This document shows, in pieces, positions 14,666-24,556 of a stretch of 64,000 bases of DNA; the first letter of the stretch is position 1, and the number at the start of each line of letters is the position of its first letter. Under the pieces are notes generated by a model, which saw only the letters and a list, made by a program, of their open reading frames with translations, did no database searches and was not told where the DNA came from. The DNA is from Archaeoglobales archaeon (lineage in GTDB: Archaea > Halobacteriota > Archaeoglobi > Archaeoglobales > Archaeoglobaceae). The DNA lies in assembly GCA_029984855.1 (NCBI GenBank), contig JARQZL010000038.1, positions 1 to 64,000 of the forward strand. Direction: 5' to 3'. Position numbers and translations under genes: made by a program.

Positions 14666-15715
14666 ATGCCAAAGCTCATGGTTGCTGAACTTCCCCTAAT
14701 TGTTGAAATCAGCGAGAGTGCAAGGAAAGTTGCCGGAAACGTCCTTAAAGAGCTTGAAGTCTCCAGTGCTGTTCTTCTTACTGGCAGGAAAAGCTATGAA
14801 CTGGTCGGGGCAAAGATTGAGGAAAGAATATCTGACTTCATCTCAAGTCGTTTTTTCATAGAAAAGTCCGGGATGGAGGAAGTACGGAGGATAGAAATGG
14901 GGATAACCTATACTGACATTGACTGCGTTGTTGGGATAGGTGGTGGAAAGGTTCTTGATGTCGCAAAGGTTCTTGCGTCTGAAATGAACATAGCACTCAT
15001 TAACATACCTACAGTAGCGTCTCACGATGGCATTGCTTCTCCGGTTGCAAGCTTCAAGGAGAATGGCAAGCCCGTATCGATATCCACAAAACCACCGACA
15101 GCTGTACTTGCAGACCTCGTAATTCTGAGACATAGCCCTGTCAGACTTCTCCGTTCTGGTTTTGGAGATCTTATCTCGAACATTACTGCGGTTAAAGACT
15201 GGAAACTTGCAAAGGAGAAGAAAAATGAAGTCTTCAATGAAGTTGCCGCAAGTATGGCTGTTATGCCCGCAAACCTGATGCTGAGCAGTGAAGGACTCAA
15301 TCTCAAGGAGAACGTGGAGATGCTCGTTAGAGGCTTAATCCTCAGTGGGGTTGCAATAGCCATTGCAGGAAGCAGCAGACCTGCAAGTGGAGCGGAACAC
15401 AAGTTCAGTCATGCCCTGGATTATCTGGGTTATGGGAATGGCACACATGGGGAGCAGGTTGGAATTGGAACAATTATTATGGAGTATCTACACGAAAAGC
15501 AGTATGGCGTCGGTGATTGGGAGAAAGTTAGGCAATCACTTGAGAAAATCCAGGCTCCAACAATGGCGAAGGAAATAGGGCTGACAAGAGAAGAGGTAAT
15601 TGAAGCACTGATGTACGCTAAGAACATAAGAAAGAAGAGATATACCATTCTTGAGGACGCCAATCCGGACAGAGAAGAATTCGAAGTAATTCTCTCCAAG
15701 ACGGGTGTGGCATGA
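14666..15715 (+). CDS. egsA: sn-glycerol-1-phosphate dehydrogenase
   Basis: VVGIGGGKVLDVAK, IPTVASHDGIASP, PASGAEHKFSHALD, GTHGEQVGIGTI. Confidence 0.93.
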   Translation: MPKLMVAELPLIVEISESARKVAGNVLKELEVSSAVLLTGRKSYELVGAKIEERISDFISSRFFIEKSGMEEVRRIEMGITYTDIDCVVGIGGGKVLDVAKVLASEMNIALINIPTVASHDGIASPVASFKENGKPVSISTKPPTAVLADLVILRHSPVRLLRSGFGDLISNITAVKDWKLAKEKKNEVFNEVAASMAVMPANLMLSSEGLNLKENVEMLVRGLILSGVAIAIAGSSRPASGAEHKFSHALDYLGYGNGTHGEQVGIGTIIMEYLHEKQYGVGDWEKVRQSLEKIQAPTMAKEIGLTREEVIEALMYAKNIRKKRYTILEDANPDREEFEVILSKTGVA

Positions 15716-16377
15716 AGCTTAAAGAAATTGTTAATACCTACATGTCTGCCGTTAACATCTCGAAATACTGTGATAGATGCCTTGATACAAGGAGATGGGG
15801 TGGTAACGTAGCCCTGATGGTTGTGGATGCAGCATTTACTTCAATCGGTCTCAACTACTTTACCGCTGTTGTGCCGAAGGTAAAAGAGTTCAGGGAAAGA
15901 TACGGGATCTCGAGCCTTTCAGAGCTTTCAGAATCTGAAAAAGAACTTCTTTCAGTCTGGAGAAACAGGAGGTCTGTAAAGGTGGCAGTAGACATAGCGA
16001 AGGTGTTGCTCGAATTCGATAGCAATGACAGAACAGCTCTTCGCATGTGGGCGAGAGAAGCGAGGCTTGAAGACTGGAAAGACGATGCAGTCGGAAGTAT
16101 TAAAGGTGTGGGGATAAACACTTTCCAGTATCTTCGAATGATGGGGGGCATTGATACTGTAATGCCGGACAGGATAGTTAAGAGGGTTATAAATGGGATT
16201 CTGGAAAAAGCTGGAGAGGAGCCCGTTGAGAAGGATATACCCTTCATAAGCAGAGTCCATGAGATTGCAAAGCTTACCGGTTACAGGCCAATAGAACTGT
16301 GCTGGATGACGTGGCTTGTTGAGGAGAAAGATGGAATAAAGCCGAAAAAGTATGTTGCTTTGCTTGAAGAAATTTAG
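15712..16377 (+). CDS. uncharacterised protein with helix-hairpin-helix/DNA-glycosylase-like segment
   Basis: SIKGVGINTFQYLRMMGGIDTVMPDRIVKRVI; overlaps egsA stop by 4 nt. Confidence 0.5.
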   Translation: MKLKEIVNTYMSAVNISKYCDRCLDTRRWGGNVALMVVDAAFTSIGLNYFTAVVPKVKEFRERYGISSLSELSESEKELLSVWRNRRSVKVAVDIAKVLLEFDSNDRTALRMWAREARLEDWKDDAVGSIKGVGINTFQYLRMMGGIDTVMPDRIVKRVINGILEKAGEEPVEKDIPFISRVHEIAKLTGYRPIELCWMTWLVEEKDGIKPKKYVALLEEI

Positions 16378-16483
16378 GATTCTCTGCAATCCTGAGAGTA
16401 TAAGGGAAGATAAAGAGTGGTGGGATTTAGGGAGAGGGTAAAAATAGTAAGATTTATTAATTTAAATCTTTAGATGCAAGCGC

Positions 16484-16954
16484 ATGGACTTGGTGACATC
16501 ATCTCTGCTGGTAATGTGTGCTTTTGCCGTGCTAACCTCATTTGCAGCACTGCTATCAAAAGACAACTTCTACTCGGCGCTTTATATGTCTATCACTCTG
16601 CTCGTTATAGCGGGGGTTTATGCACTGTACAACGTACAGCCTGTCTTTGTCCTCATAGCTTTCGTCTTTGTTGGAGCTGTTGGAGCCGTAACTGTTGTGC
16701 TTGCTGCGAGCTACCGGTATGTAAGGCCGCAGCTAAATCTTAATTTTGTATGGGCTATCCCTGTGGCGATTACAATGGCCGTTCTTGCGTACACCTTGTA
16801 TAGCTATGTCAGGTATGGTGTAAACATAGCGTATTCCGAAACAGTCATGCTGAACTTTGCCAGGCACTACACGGTTCTTGCACTTCTGTTCATTTCTCTG
16901 TCAATTCTGCTCATGATGTCTGTTGTGAAGTTCATCAGGAGGGAAAGCGTATGA
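16484..16954 (+). CDS. fqoJ: F420H2:quinone oxidoreductase subunit J (NuoJ-like)
   Basis: NuoJ-like membrane protein at the start of a complex-I-like cluster. Confidence 0.85.
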   Translation: MDLVTSSLLVMCAFAVLTSFAALLSKDNFYSALYMSITLLVIAGVYALYNVQPVFVLIAFVFVGAVGAVTVVLAASYRYVRPQLNLNFVWAIPVAITMAVLAYTLYSYVRYGVNIAYSETVMLNFARHYTVLALLFISLSILLMMSVVKFIRRESV

Positions 16955-17256
16955 TAGCAGTGGTTCTTGTTGCTTCCGCACTGATATTGCTTGTGGGATA
17001 TCTGATGGCTATATCAAGTAAAGACCTGGTCAGGTTACTGATCTCGCTTGAACTGATGTTTGGGGCAGTATTTCTGGCCCTATTTCCTTTGTTCTCGATT
17101 CCAGAGATTACAGCGACAGCTTTTGGAATAGCAGTTCTGGCAATATTTACAAGTGGGGGAGAGCTGATGATACTGATTACTTCTCTTATAGTGCTCGACA
17201 AGCAGATAAGGAGCATCTCTACCGATGAGATTACTGCTGGAGGTGACGAGGCATGA
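16951..17256 (+). CDS. fqoK: F420H2:quinone oxidoreductase subunit K (NuoK-like)
   Basis: Small 3-TM protein with LLISLELMFGAVFLALF; ATGA overlap with upstream gene. Confidence 0.9.
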   Translation: MIAVVLVASALILLVGYLMAISSKDLVRLLISLELMFGAVFLALFPLFSIPEITATAFGIAVLAIFTSGGELMILITSLIVLDKQIRSISTDEITAGGDEA

Positions 17257-18680
17257 TTCTTGAATTTTTGCTTGTACCCCTTATAGCAGTCTTTATAGCG
17301 CCATTCTTCAGGCCAAAGGCAGCTACGGGCATCTCTGCAGCAGCTTTTCTTGTTCCTTTCGTACTTACGGTATACGGGCTTGCAGCGAACAGGGTTTTTG
17401 AGGAGCCCCTCATAGACATAGTAAAGCCTGTTGGTACATTCTATCTGCTGGGCGATCAGATTTCCTTTGCGTTTGGCTTCGCTATATGTATCGTTTCTGC
17501 AATGGTGGCCCTCTATTCTCTTCCGTATATGGTTCACAGATTCGAGGAGATGAGCTACGATATCGAGCATGAGTACAGGCGGTTCATATTCCTCTTCAAT
17601 CTGTATGCAACCTCGATGCTCTGGCTTGTCTTCAGTGGAAACTTCATTCTTCTTTACATCTTTCTTGAAATATCACTTCTTTCTTCATTCCTTTTGATTT
17701 ATATGTATGGCTATGGAAACAGGCGATGGGTTGCAACTCTCTACTTTGTCTGGACCCATATAGCAGGAATGCTCGCTCTGATAGGTTTTCTGATAACAGG
17801 GTTCGACAACGGCAGTCTTGCATTTAACGGAATTGCTAAGATAGGGTTTGCGGCTTGGCTTCTGATATTCCTCGGGATGGTTATCAAACTCCCCGGCCTT
17901 GGTCCCCATATATGGCTCCCGTGGGCTCATGCAGAAGCGCCAACGCCTGTTAGCGCATTGCTAAGTCCGTTAACAGTTGGTCTTGGAGCGTACGTTATAC
18001 TCAGGGTTTACCAGATTGATCCCTGGTTCATAAAGGAGTACATGGTGCCCATATTCGTGTATGGCGTTATTTCAAGTGCGTATGCGGGCTTTGCCGTGCT
18101 CAAGCAAAATGACTACAAGCGATTGCTTGCATACTCTACAGTTTCACAGATGGGTTACTGCTTAATCGCTATATGCCTCGGAAGCTACGGTGCAATGGCA
18201 GTTGTAATCCAGTACATATCACATGCTTTTGGGAAGTCAATCCTCTTCATGACCGCAGGCGGCATAATAGCTGTGTATCATGGCCTGAGGGATATAACAA
18301 AGATGGGCGGAATGCATGAACAGGTTCCAACAATATCAAATGCTGCCCTCATCGGATTCATGAATCTGGGTGGCGTGCTTACGGTTGGAATGTTCGGTGA
18401 GTTCTTCATTCTGAAGGGAGTTGTGGATACATTTGGTTTTAATATTCCAGCAATTCTGTCTGTTGTCTTTGTATTCATTCTCTCAGGCTTCTACGGATTC
18501 TACACTCTGAAGAGGATATACTATGGAACGCCGAAGGATTACAAAAAGGCCAGAGTTCCAAGGCTTCTCGATACGCCGCTTTACATCATTGGTGTAATAT
18601 CCATATTATTCATACTTCCCCCGCTTGCACCGCTGCTGCTCAATGCAATTAAGCTTGGGATTGGAGGTGTCATCCCATGA
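17253..18680 (+). CDS. fqoM: F420H2:quinone oxidoreductase subunit M
   Basis: Proton-translocating NuoM/N/L family: KLPGLGPHIWLPWAHAEAPTPVSALLS, LLAYSTVSQMGY. Confidence 0.9.
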   Translation: MILEFLLVPLIAVFIAPFFRPKAATGISAAAFLVPFVLTVYGLAANRVFEEPLIDIVKPVGTFYLLGDQISFAFGFAICIVSAMVALYSLPYMVHRFEEMSYDIEHEYRRFIFLFNLYATSMLWLVFSGNFILLYIFLEISLLSSFLLIYMYGYGNRRWVATLYFVWTHIAGMLALIGFLITGFDNGSLAFNGIAKIGFAAWLLIFLGMVIKLPGLGPHIWLPWAHAEAPTPVSALLSPLTVGLGAYVILRVYQIDPWFIKEYMVPIFVYGVISSAYAGFAVLKQNDYKRLLAYSTVSQMGYCLIAICLGSYGAMAVVIQYISHAFGKSILFMTAGGIIAVYHGLRDITKMGGMHEQVPTISNAALIGFMNLGGVLTVGMFGEFFILKGVVDTFGFNIPAILSVVFVFILSGFYGFYTLKRIYYGTPKDYKKARVPRLLDTPLYIIGVISILFILPPLAPLLLNAIKLGIGGVIP

Positions 18681-20584
18681 TGGAGTATGAGATACCATTA
18701 CTGTTTATTGCCCCTGTAATCTGCAGTTTGCCGATAGCGTTTGCCTGGGTTCGCAGTCCCGGAGCAAAGTGGGCTGAAAAACTGGCGTACCTTTCGGTCT
18801 TTGGACTTTTCATCTCACTGGTGATAGCCCTTCATATTCTCTTTACGTATCAGGAAGGGCGTTACACAATTCAATGGCTGCCGGAATACAATATCAACTT
18901 TGTCTTCATATTTGATTATCTGAGCAAGTATATGGGCGCTCTAACGGGGATTATAGCATTCCTCATTGGCGTTTATGGCCTTGAATACATGAAGGGCGAT
19001 TACAGGCTTGGCTGGTACTGGTTCTTCTTCAACATGTTTACCGCTTCAATGCTCCTTGTTGTCTACAGCGACAATCTGCTTATGCTTCTCATTGGATGGG
19101 AAGGCCTTGGCCTTGCATCCTGGGGTTTAATCGGTCACTGGTTCAGGGATGATGATGAAATCTCGTATGTCGGCACTGTTGGCAGGAAAGTTGGGCCCTT
19201 GAACATGTTCTGGCCACCGAGTATGGGCGGCTGGAGGGCAATCTCAACAATAAGGACTGGAGATATGCCGATGTTCTTTGCAGTGGCAGCTATTTACGCT
19301 CTGACGGGAACGCTTGATATATCTCAGATACACTGGGGCGGACTTTTCCACATGATTGGATACGGAGGGACAGTTCTGCTGTGCGTGCTGTTTTTGATGG
19401 GACCGTTCACAAAGTCTGCCCAGTTGCCATTCAGCGAATGGCTTATGACTGCTATGACTGGCCCGACAACAGTTAGTGCTTTACTCCATTCTGCAACAAT
19501 GGTTGCTGCTGGAACTTATGTGTTTATGAGAATGAGCTGGTACATACAGCCCTGGAATCTACATTCAATGCCGGGCGTCGAGGTTGTATACATTTTTGTC
19601 CTCTTTGTTGGTCTCATTTCAGCATTATATGGTGCGAGTGTTGCCACCGGATGCAGGGAAAGAAAAGTCCTGCTCGCAGCCTCAACAATGTCAAGCCTTG
19701 GTCTGATGTTTGGATGTGCTGCAGCGAGTTACTGGTTTGGAAAGTTTGCAATCCTCGTTGCGTTCTGGTATCTGATCACCCATGCATTTGCAAAGGCGAC
19801 ACTCTTCCTTGTAGCCGGTCATCTGATACATGCAACTCACGACAGGTTCAGCTGTGGAGACTTAGCTCTTGCAAAAAGAATGAAAGTTGCATTTGCAGCA
19901 ACGATTGTTGCAACAGTGTTTTTGGTGGGCATTCCTCCATTCACAGCTTACTGGGTCAAGTCAGGTATGGATGAGGTCATCCATCACATCGCTCATGAGG
20001 TTGGTATGGCACCGCTTACTCTGCTCATACTGACATCTTTACTTTATTCAGCCGCTCTTGCCAAATTCATGAGTCAGAACTTCATTAAAGGCCCGGGTTA
20101 CCATCTCCATCTGCATGGTGAGAAGCTGATGCCTCTTGCCTATGCAACGATGGTTTCGATGCTTGTTGTATTGCTATATGAGATCCTTACGGGTACTGAA
20201 CACGTTGCCGGACACTTTGTTGAGATGGGTTATGTCAGTTCATCGTTCATTGTGGGACTTGGAGTTACGGCAGCGTACGTCATAGGAACGTATAAACCGA
20301 GCATTTCAGCATTATCGAAGCTCGGGACGTTTCTGAGTGACAGGATGGAAATGCCGTTTCTCAACGATTACATAGTTCCGGGGGTAGGATGGGTTATTGC
20401 CTGGCTCGTTGGATTGGGTAACTCGGCAATAGACTGGTTCTGCCACAGAGGTATCCCGTCTGCATTCAACAGGTTCTCGAGGAGCATCAGAAGCATTCAG
20501 GTTGGATATCTCAGAGTTTATTTGAAGATAGCTCTTGGATTCGTTATGCTGGTGATAGTTGTCTCCGCGATGGGGTGGTGGTGA
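18677..20584 (+). CDS. fqoL: F420H2:quinone oxidoreductase subunit L
   Basis: NuoL-like: GWEGLGLASWGLIGHW, KSAQLPFSEWLMTAMTGPTTVSALLHSATMVAAG. Confidence 0.93.
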   Translation: MMEYEIPLLFIAPVICSLPIAFAWVRSPGAKWAEKLAYLSVFGLFISLVIALHILFTYQEGRYTIQWLPEYNINFVFIFDYLSKYMGALTGIIAFLIGVYGLEYMKGDYRLGWYWFFFNMFTASMLLVVYSDNLLMLLIGWEGLGLASWGLIGHWFRDDDEISYVGTVGRKVGPLNMFWPPSMGGWRAISTIRTGDMPMFFAVAAIYALTGTLDISQIHWGGLFHMIGYGGTVLLCVLFLMGPFTKSAQLPFSEWLMTAMTGPTTVSALLHSATMVAAGTYVFMRMSWYIQPWNLHSMPGVEVVYIFVLFVGLISALYGASVATGCRERKVLLAASTMSSLGLMFGCAAASYWFGKFAILVAFWYLITHAFAKATLFLVAGHLIHATHDRFSCGDLALAKRMKVAFAATIVATVFLVGIPPFTAYWVKSGMDEVIHHIAHEVGMAPLTLLILTSLLYSAALAKFMSQNFIKGPGYHLHLHGEKLMPLAYATMVSMLVVLLYEILTGTEHVAGHFVEMGYVSSSFIVGLGVTAAYVIGTYKPSISALSKLGTFLSDRMEMPFLNDYIVPGVGWVIAWLVGLGNSAIDWFCHRGIPSAFNRFSRSIRSIQVGYLRVYLKIALGFVMLVIVVSAMGWW

Positions 20585-20587
20585 AAA

Positions 20588-21808
20588 ATGGAAGCAGTTG
20601 TAGCGTCAATACTTCTACTTACTGTTGCTGCTGCGGTATCGCTGAAGAGCGAGAGAGGGGCAATATGGCTCAGTGTTGCGGCTCTCGCTCTTCTGTTGGT
20701 AGTGCCGAGAATCGAACTTCTGATGTATTCAATGCTGATTGTTGCAATAGCACTGATAAATACCGCAAGCCTGACCGTAAAGCGAAATCAGATAACTGGA
20801 GTGGATTATTCTCTCGTTGCGCTGATAGCCGTTGCCACGATGTATATAGCATATACAAACAATCCAGCATTCATACTCGCAGCATTTGTTCTTGCATCCG
20901 TTCCAACGTATATTCTTGTGATGGTTGGTGATAGGGCAAACGTCAATGTTGCAATAAAATATATTACTTTCATGGTTCTCGCAACTGTTCTATTCCTCAT
21001 CGGGGCATTTCTGCTGTTTTACACGGAGTATTATCCGAGTGAAATACTGTATACTCTTGGTTTTGTAATGCTAATTCTCGGTCTTGGTATGGAGGTTGGT
21101 TGCGCTCCGATGCACGAATGGGTTCCTGACGTGTTTACCGCTGCAGACCCCCTGCCTGTCTCTGTTATAGCGTCTATAACAAAAATAGTTCCGTTTGTTG
21201 CAGCTTATAAGATATTGATTCTAACATCGAGCCCGCTAACTGCTCACCTTACACTGTTTGTGGCGTTTATTGCAGTGGTCTCAATGTTTACAGGCAATAT
21301 TGGAGCATTAACAGCAAGAGAGACAAGCAGGATACTTGCATATTCAACTGTTGCAAATATGGGTTACATAATGACAACTCTGGTCGTACTTTCAAGTCAG
21401 AACTACCTGTACCTCGCATTTGCAGGAGCGCTTCTGCAGCTCATAGTTAATGCTGTGGGCAAAGCATCGTTCTTCACGTCGATAAAGGTTGATGGCACAT
21501 CAACACCACTCATGTATCTTATTGCAATGTCGTTCATTGGCTTGCCACCATTCATGGGATTCTACTCAAAGCTCTTTATTCTCATGTCACTCGTTGGTGC
21601 AGGCTTTGTGTGGCTTGCATTCCTCCTCATAGTTAACTCTGCAATATCGATTCCATATTACGTAAGAATTGCAAGAAGCCTTGCAAGACCAACGATTCCC
21701 GGAAGAGCCACAGCTATAGCCTTTGTGGCGAGTATAATAATGCTTATAACTGTAATTCCTCCCAACTGGTTTGTTGATGTTGCGACTTATCTCATAGGAG
21801 GTGTCTGA
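20588..21808 (+). CDS. fqoN: F420H2:quinone oxidoreductase subunit N
   Basis: GCAPMHEWVPDVFTAADPLPVSVIASITKIVPF, RILAYSTVANMGYIM. Confidence 0.9.
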   Translation: MEAVVASILLLTVAAAVSLKSERGAIWLSVAALALLLVVPRIELLMYSMLIVAIALINTASLTVKRNQITGVDYSLVALIAVATMYIAYTNNPAFILAAFVLASVPTYILVMVGDRANVNVAIKYITFMVLATVLFLIGAFLLFYTEYYPSEILYTLGFVMLILGLGMEVGCAPMHEWVPDVFTAADPLPVSVIASITKIVPFVAAYKILILTSSPLTAHLTLFVAFIAVVSMFTGNIGALTARETSRILAYSTVANMGYIMTTLVVLSSQNYLYLAFAGALLQLIVNAVGKASFFTSIKVDGTSTPLMYLIAMSFIGLPPFMGFYSKLFILMSLVGAGFVWLAFLLIVNSAISIPYYVRIARSLARPTIPGRATAIAFVASIIMLITVIPPNWFVDVATYLIGGV

Positions 21809-21810
21809 AA

Positions 21811-22170
21811 GTGATCGAAGACAACATTGTATTGGTGGGGATTGTAATCGGGCTGTGTATACTCATTGATGCTGTAATAGTCCTGCTGGCTAAAATTGTC
21901 ACTCCGAATAGGCCCAATCCGGTGAAGAACCAGCGGTTCGAGTCAGGGAACCCGCCTCTTGGTGCACCGAAGTATACCATGCCAATGCAGTATGTTGGTT
22001 TTATGATGATGTTTCTCGGTTGTGAGCCGGTGGTTGTGCTGCTGTTCGTCCTTTCGCCACTCAAACAGGCAATTCCTCTGATTCTTCTTGCATTTCTTAT
22101 GCTGATTCCCGGAGTGTACTACTCCTACAGATTTGCCTGCGAGACAGCCTACGGGGGTGAATGTATATGA
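21811..22170 (+). CDS. fqoA: F420H2:quinone oxidoreductase subunit A (NuoA-like), GTG start
   Basis: PNPVKNQRFESGNPPLGAPKYTMPMQYVGFMMMF. Confidence 0.92.
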   Translation: MIEDNIVLVGIVIGLCILIDAVIVLLAKIVTPNRPNPVKNQRFESGNPPLGAPKYTMPMQYVGFMMMFLGCEPVVVLLFVLSPLKQAIPLILLAFLMLIPGVYYSYRFACETAYGGECI

Positions 22171-23255
22171 ACGACCCGAACATTAAAAACATTAAGTTCC
22201 TTCATTCTGGCCTGCTGTCGCCTGTGAAGAAGTGGGGTGCTAAGTGGAGCCTCTGGGCAGTCCACCTCGTTACTTCGTGCTGTGGTGTTGAACTTGCCCA
22301 CACCTACGCAAGCGGTTATGATGCAGAACGCTGGGGAACACTCAACTTCGGAATGATGAGACAGACGAACCTGATAATTGTTGAGGGTACGATATCCAAG
22401 AAAATGGCAAAAGCTCTGCGTATGACCTGGGAACAGATGCCAGATCCGAAGTTTGTTATAGTTATGGGTGCCTGTGGTCTGGAAGGAGGACTCTTCTGGA
22501 ACAGTTATCACATCGTCAAACCATCGGAAATTGTTCCGGTTGATTACTTTGTTCCCGGTTGCCCTCCAACACCGGAGGGATTGATGAGAGGAATTCTTGC
22601 GCTTCAGAAGAAAATTGAGAGTGGAGAGGCAAAAGCAACAGCAAAGTATCAGCCTGTCAGGCTGGAAGAGGTACTGGAGATAAAAGAAGTTAAAGAGAGA
22701 AAACCTCCAAAGTCACCGGTGAAAATAGCTGAGAAGCCTGAAATAAAGATAGAACCCAGAGATGTTGAGTGGGAATTCGGCAAGAGCTTTGTCGATGAAT
22801 TAAACCAGAAGCTTGCCGGAGCCGGAGAAGCATTCATTACTGATGTCAACAGAGTATATATCAGAACGACGAAGGAGAGGTTTTTGGAGGTTGCTGAGAA
22901 GTTAAGCGAGGACTTTGATCATGTTAAGTCTGTGAATGTAATCGATGTGATTCACGAAGATAAGTTCATAGTTGAGTATACGGTATCAAGCTACAGCAGT
23001 AAGGAGCTGATGCCCGTACTTGTTACAATCTCTGCTGAAATACCCCGCAGTAATCCGAGATTTCCGAGTGTGATAGATATATGGCCATCTGCTGACTATC
23101 AGGAAAGAGAGATGTACGACTTTTTTGGTGTATGGTTTGAGAACAATCCGGCAATGGGAGAGAAGTTCCTGATAGCTCCTGAAGTTGAAACACCGCTGAG
23201 AAAGGACTTCAAAATTCCGCAGCCGAACTACGTTCTGGGAGGTGAGTCGGAATGA
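22167..23255 (+). CDS. fqoBC: F420H2:quinone oxidoreductase fused subunit B/C (NuoB-NuoC)
   Basis: NuoB-like VHLVTSCCGVELAHTYASGYDAERWG, VDYFVPGCPPTPE followed in frame by NuoC-like SADYQEREMYDFFGVWFENNP; start refined to ATG 22167. Confidence 0.93.
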   Translation: MNDPNIKNIKFLHSGLLSPVKKWGAKWSLWAVHLVTSCCGVELAHTYASGYDAERWGTLNFGMMRQTNLIIVEGTISKKMAKALRMTWEQMPDPKFVIVMGACGLEGGLFWNSYHIVKPSEIVPVDYFVPGCPPTPEGLMRGILALQKKIESGEAKATAKYQPVRLEEVLEIKEVKERKPPKSPVKIAEKPEIKIEPRDVEWEFGKSFVDELNQKLAGAGEAFITDVNRVYIRTTKERFLEVAEKLSEDFDHVKSVNVIDVIHEDKFIVEYTVSSYSSKELMPVLVTISAEIPRSNPRFPSVIDIWPSADYQEREMYDFFGVWFENNPAMGEKFLIAPEVETPLRKDFKIPQPNYVLGGESE

Positions 23256-24547
23256 AAGAGATAAGCGTTGAACTACCAGTTGAACCACCTGTTGAAGTAA
23301 AAAGCCTCTTCCTTCCTGTTCCTCCAGGGCTTATGGAGGAATCTTATAAAAAGGACGAACTCGTGATATTTGTCGGCCCGCAGCACGGTGGGAGCGGACA
23401 TATGAGAATAATCGTCAGACTGAAGGGGGACGTGATAACCGAGGCAATTCCTGATCCGGGATACGTTCATAGGGGGATGGAGAAGCTTGCGGAGAATAGG
23501 CTCTACCTTCAGAACATTCCCCTCCTCGAGAGGCCGGCAATAATGGACTGTGCAAACTTCAATCTCGGATACGTTAGAGCCATTGAGAAAGCCTTGGATA
23601 TTGAAGTTCCTGAGAGGGCGGAATACATAAGGACGATTCTTGCGGAGTTATGCAGAATAGGGACGCATCTATATGATGCGGGGATACTTTCAGTTTTTCT
23701 GGGTCATACCACCGGGTTCATGTGGCCATTTGCAATGAGAGAGATGATATGTGAGGCGTTGATGAGAGTTAGCGGAGCCCGGATTACGGCATCCTACATA
23801 GTTCCGGGAGGCGTGAGAAGGGATGTTGGCAGAGACGTGCTTGAATACATAAAAGAAGTAACGTTTTTCATTGAAAGAAAGACGAAGGACTTTGAGAAGA
23901 TATTCATAATGAACCCGGTAACAGCTGCAAGGTTAAAGGATGTTGCCACAATTTCGAAAAAGGATGCAATAAAATACGGTCTTGTGGGTCCTTTCTTGAG
24001 GGCATGCGGAGTTGAATACGATACAAGGGCTGTTGAACCATACGGGGCGTATGATCAGCTTTCATGGGATGTTGTGGTCGCAGATGAGGGCGACTCGTAT
24101 GCAAGATTCCTCGTCAGGGTTAATGAGATAGCCCAGAGTATCAGCATAATAAGGCAGGCTGTGAGCATACTGCGAAGTATGCCTGAAGGCAATGTGATAA
24201 GTCCCGATATAGCCGGGAAGAAAAAGAAGGCCAAGAAAAAGGAAGAAGAGGGGGAAGAAGAGGAAGTTAAGGGCCCATCTGATGTCAGAGGGAAGCTCTA
24301 CAGGTACTATGGCAGGCTCACTCTGCCGCCCGGAGAGTATACAACTGTTACTGAGGCTGCAAGGGGAACAGTTCTGTATACTATTGTCAGCGATGGCCAG
24401 TCGACAGTACCGTACAGGCTTCGCGTGGTAACGCCAGGATGGCTTTACCTGAAAGGATTCATGGAATCGCTTAAGGGCTGCAGGCTTGCTGATCTGCAGG
24501 CAGTTTACGGAAGCTTCGGATACTTTCCGCCGGAGGCGGACAGGTGA
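23252..24547 (+). CDS. fqoD: F420H2:quinone oxidoreductase subunit D (NuoD-like) with Lys/Glu-rich insertion
   Basis: GPQHGGSGHMRIIVRLKGD, IPDPGYVHRGMEKLAE; insertion KKKKAKKKEEEGEEEEVKG. Confidence 0.93.
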   Translation: MKEISVELPVEPPVEVKSLFLPVPPGLMEESYKKDELVIFVGPQHGGSGHMRIIVRLKGDVITEAIPDPGYVHRGMEKLAENRLYLQNIPLLERPAIMDCANFNLGYVRAIEKALDIEVPERAEYIRTILAELCRIGTHLYDAGILSVFLGHTTGFMWPFAMREMICEALMRVSGARITASYIVPGGVRRDVGRDVLEYIKEVTFFIERKTKDFEKIFIMNPVTAARLKDVATISKKDAIKYGLVGPFLRACGVEYDTRAVEPYGAYDQLSWDVVVADEGDSYARFLVRVNEIAQSISIIRQAVSILRSMPEGNVISPDIAGKKKKAKKKEEEGEEEEVKGPSDVRGKLYRYYGRLTLPPGEYTTVTEAARGTVLYTIVSDGQSTVPYRLRVVTPGWLYLKGFMESLKGCRLADLQAVYGSFGYFPPEADR

Positions 24548-24556
24548 GGTGAGAAT

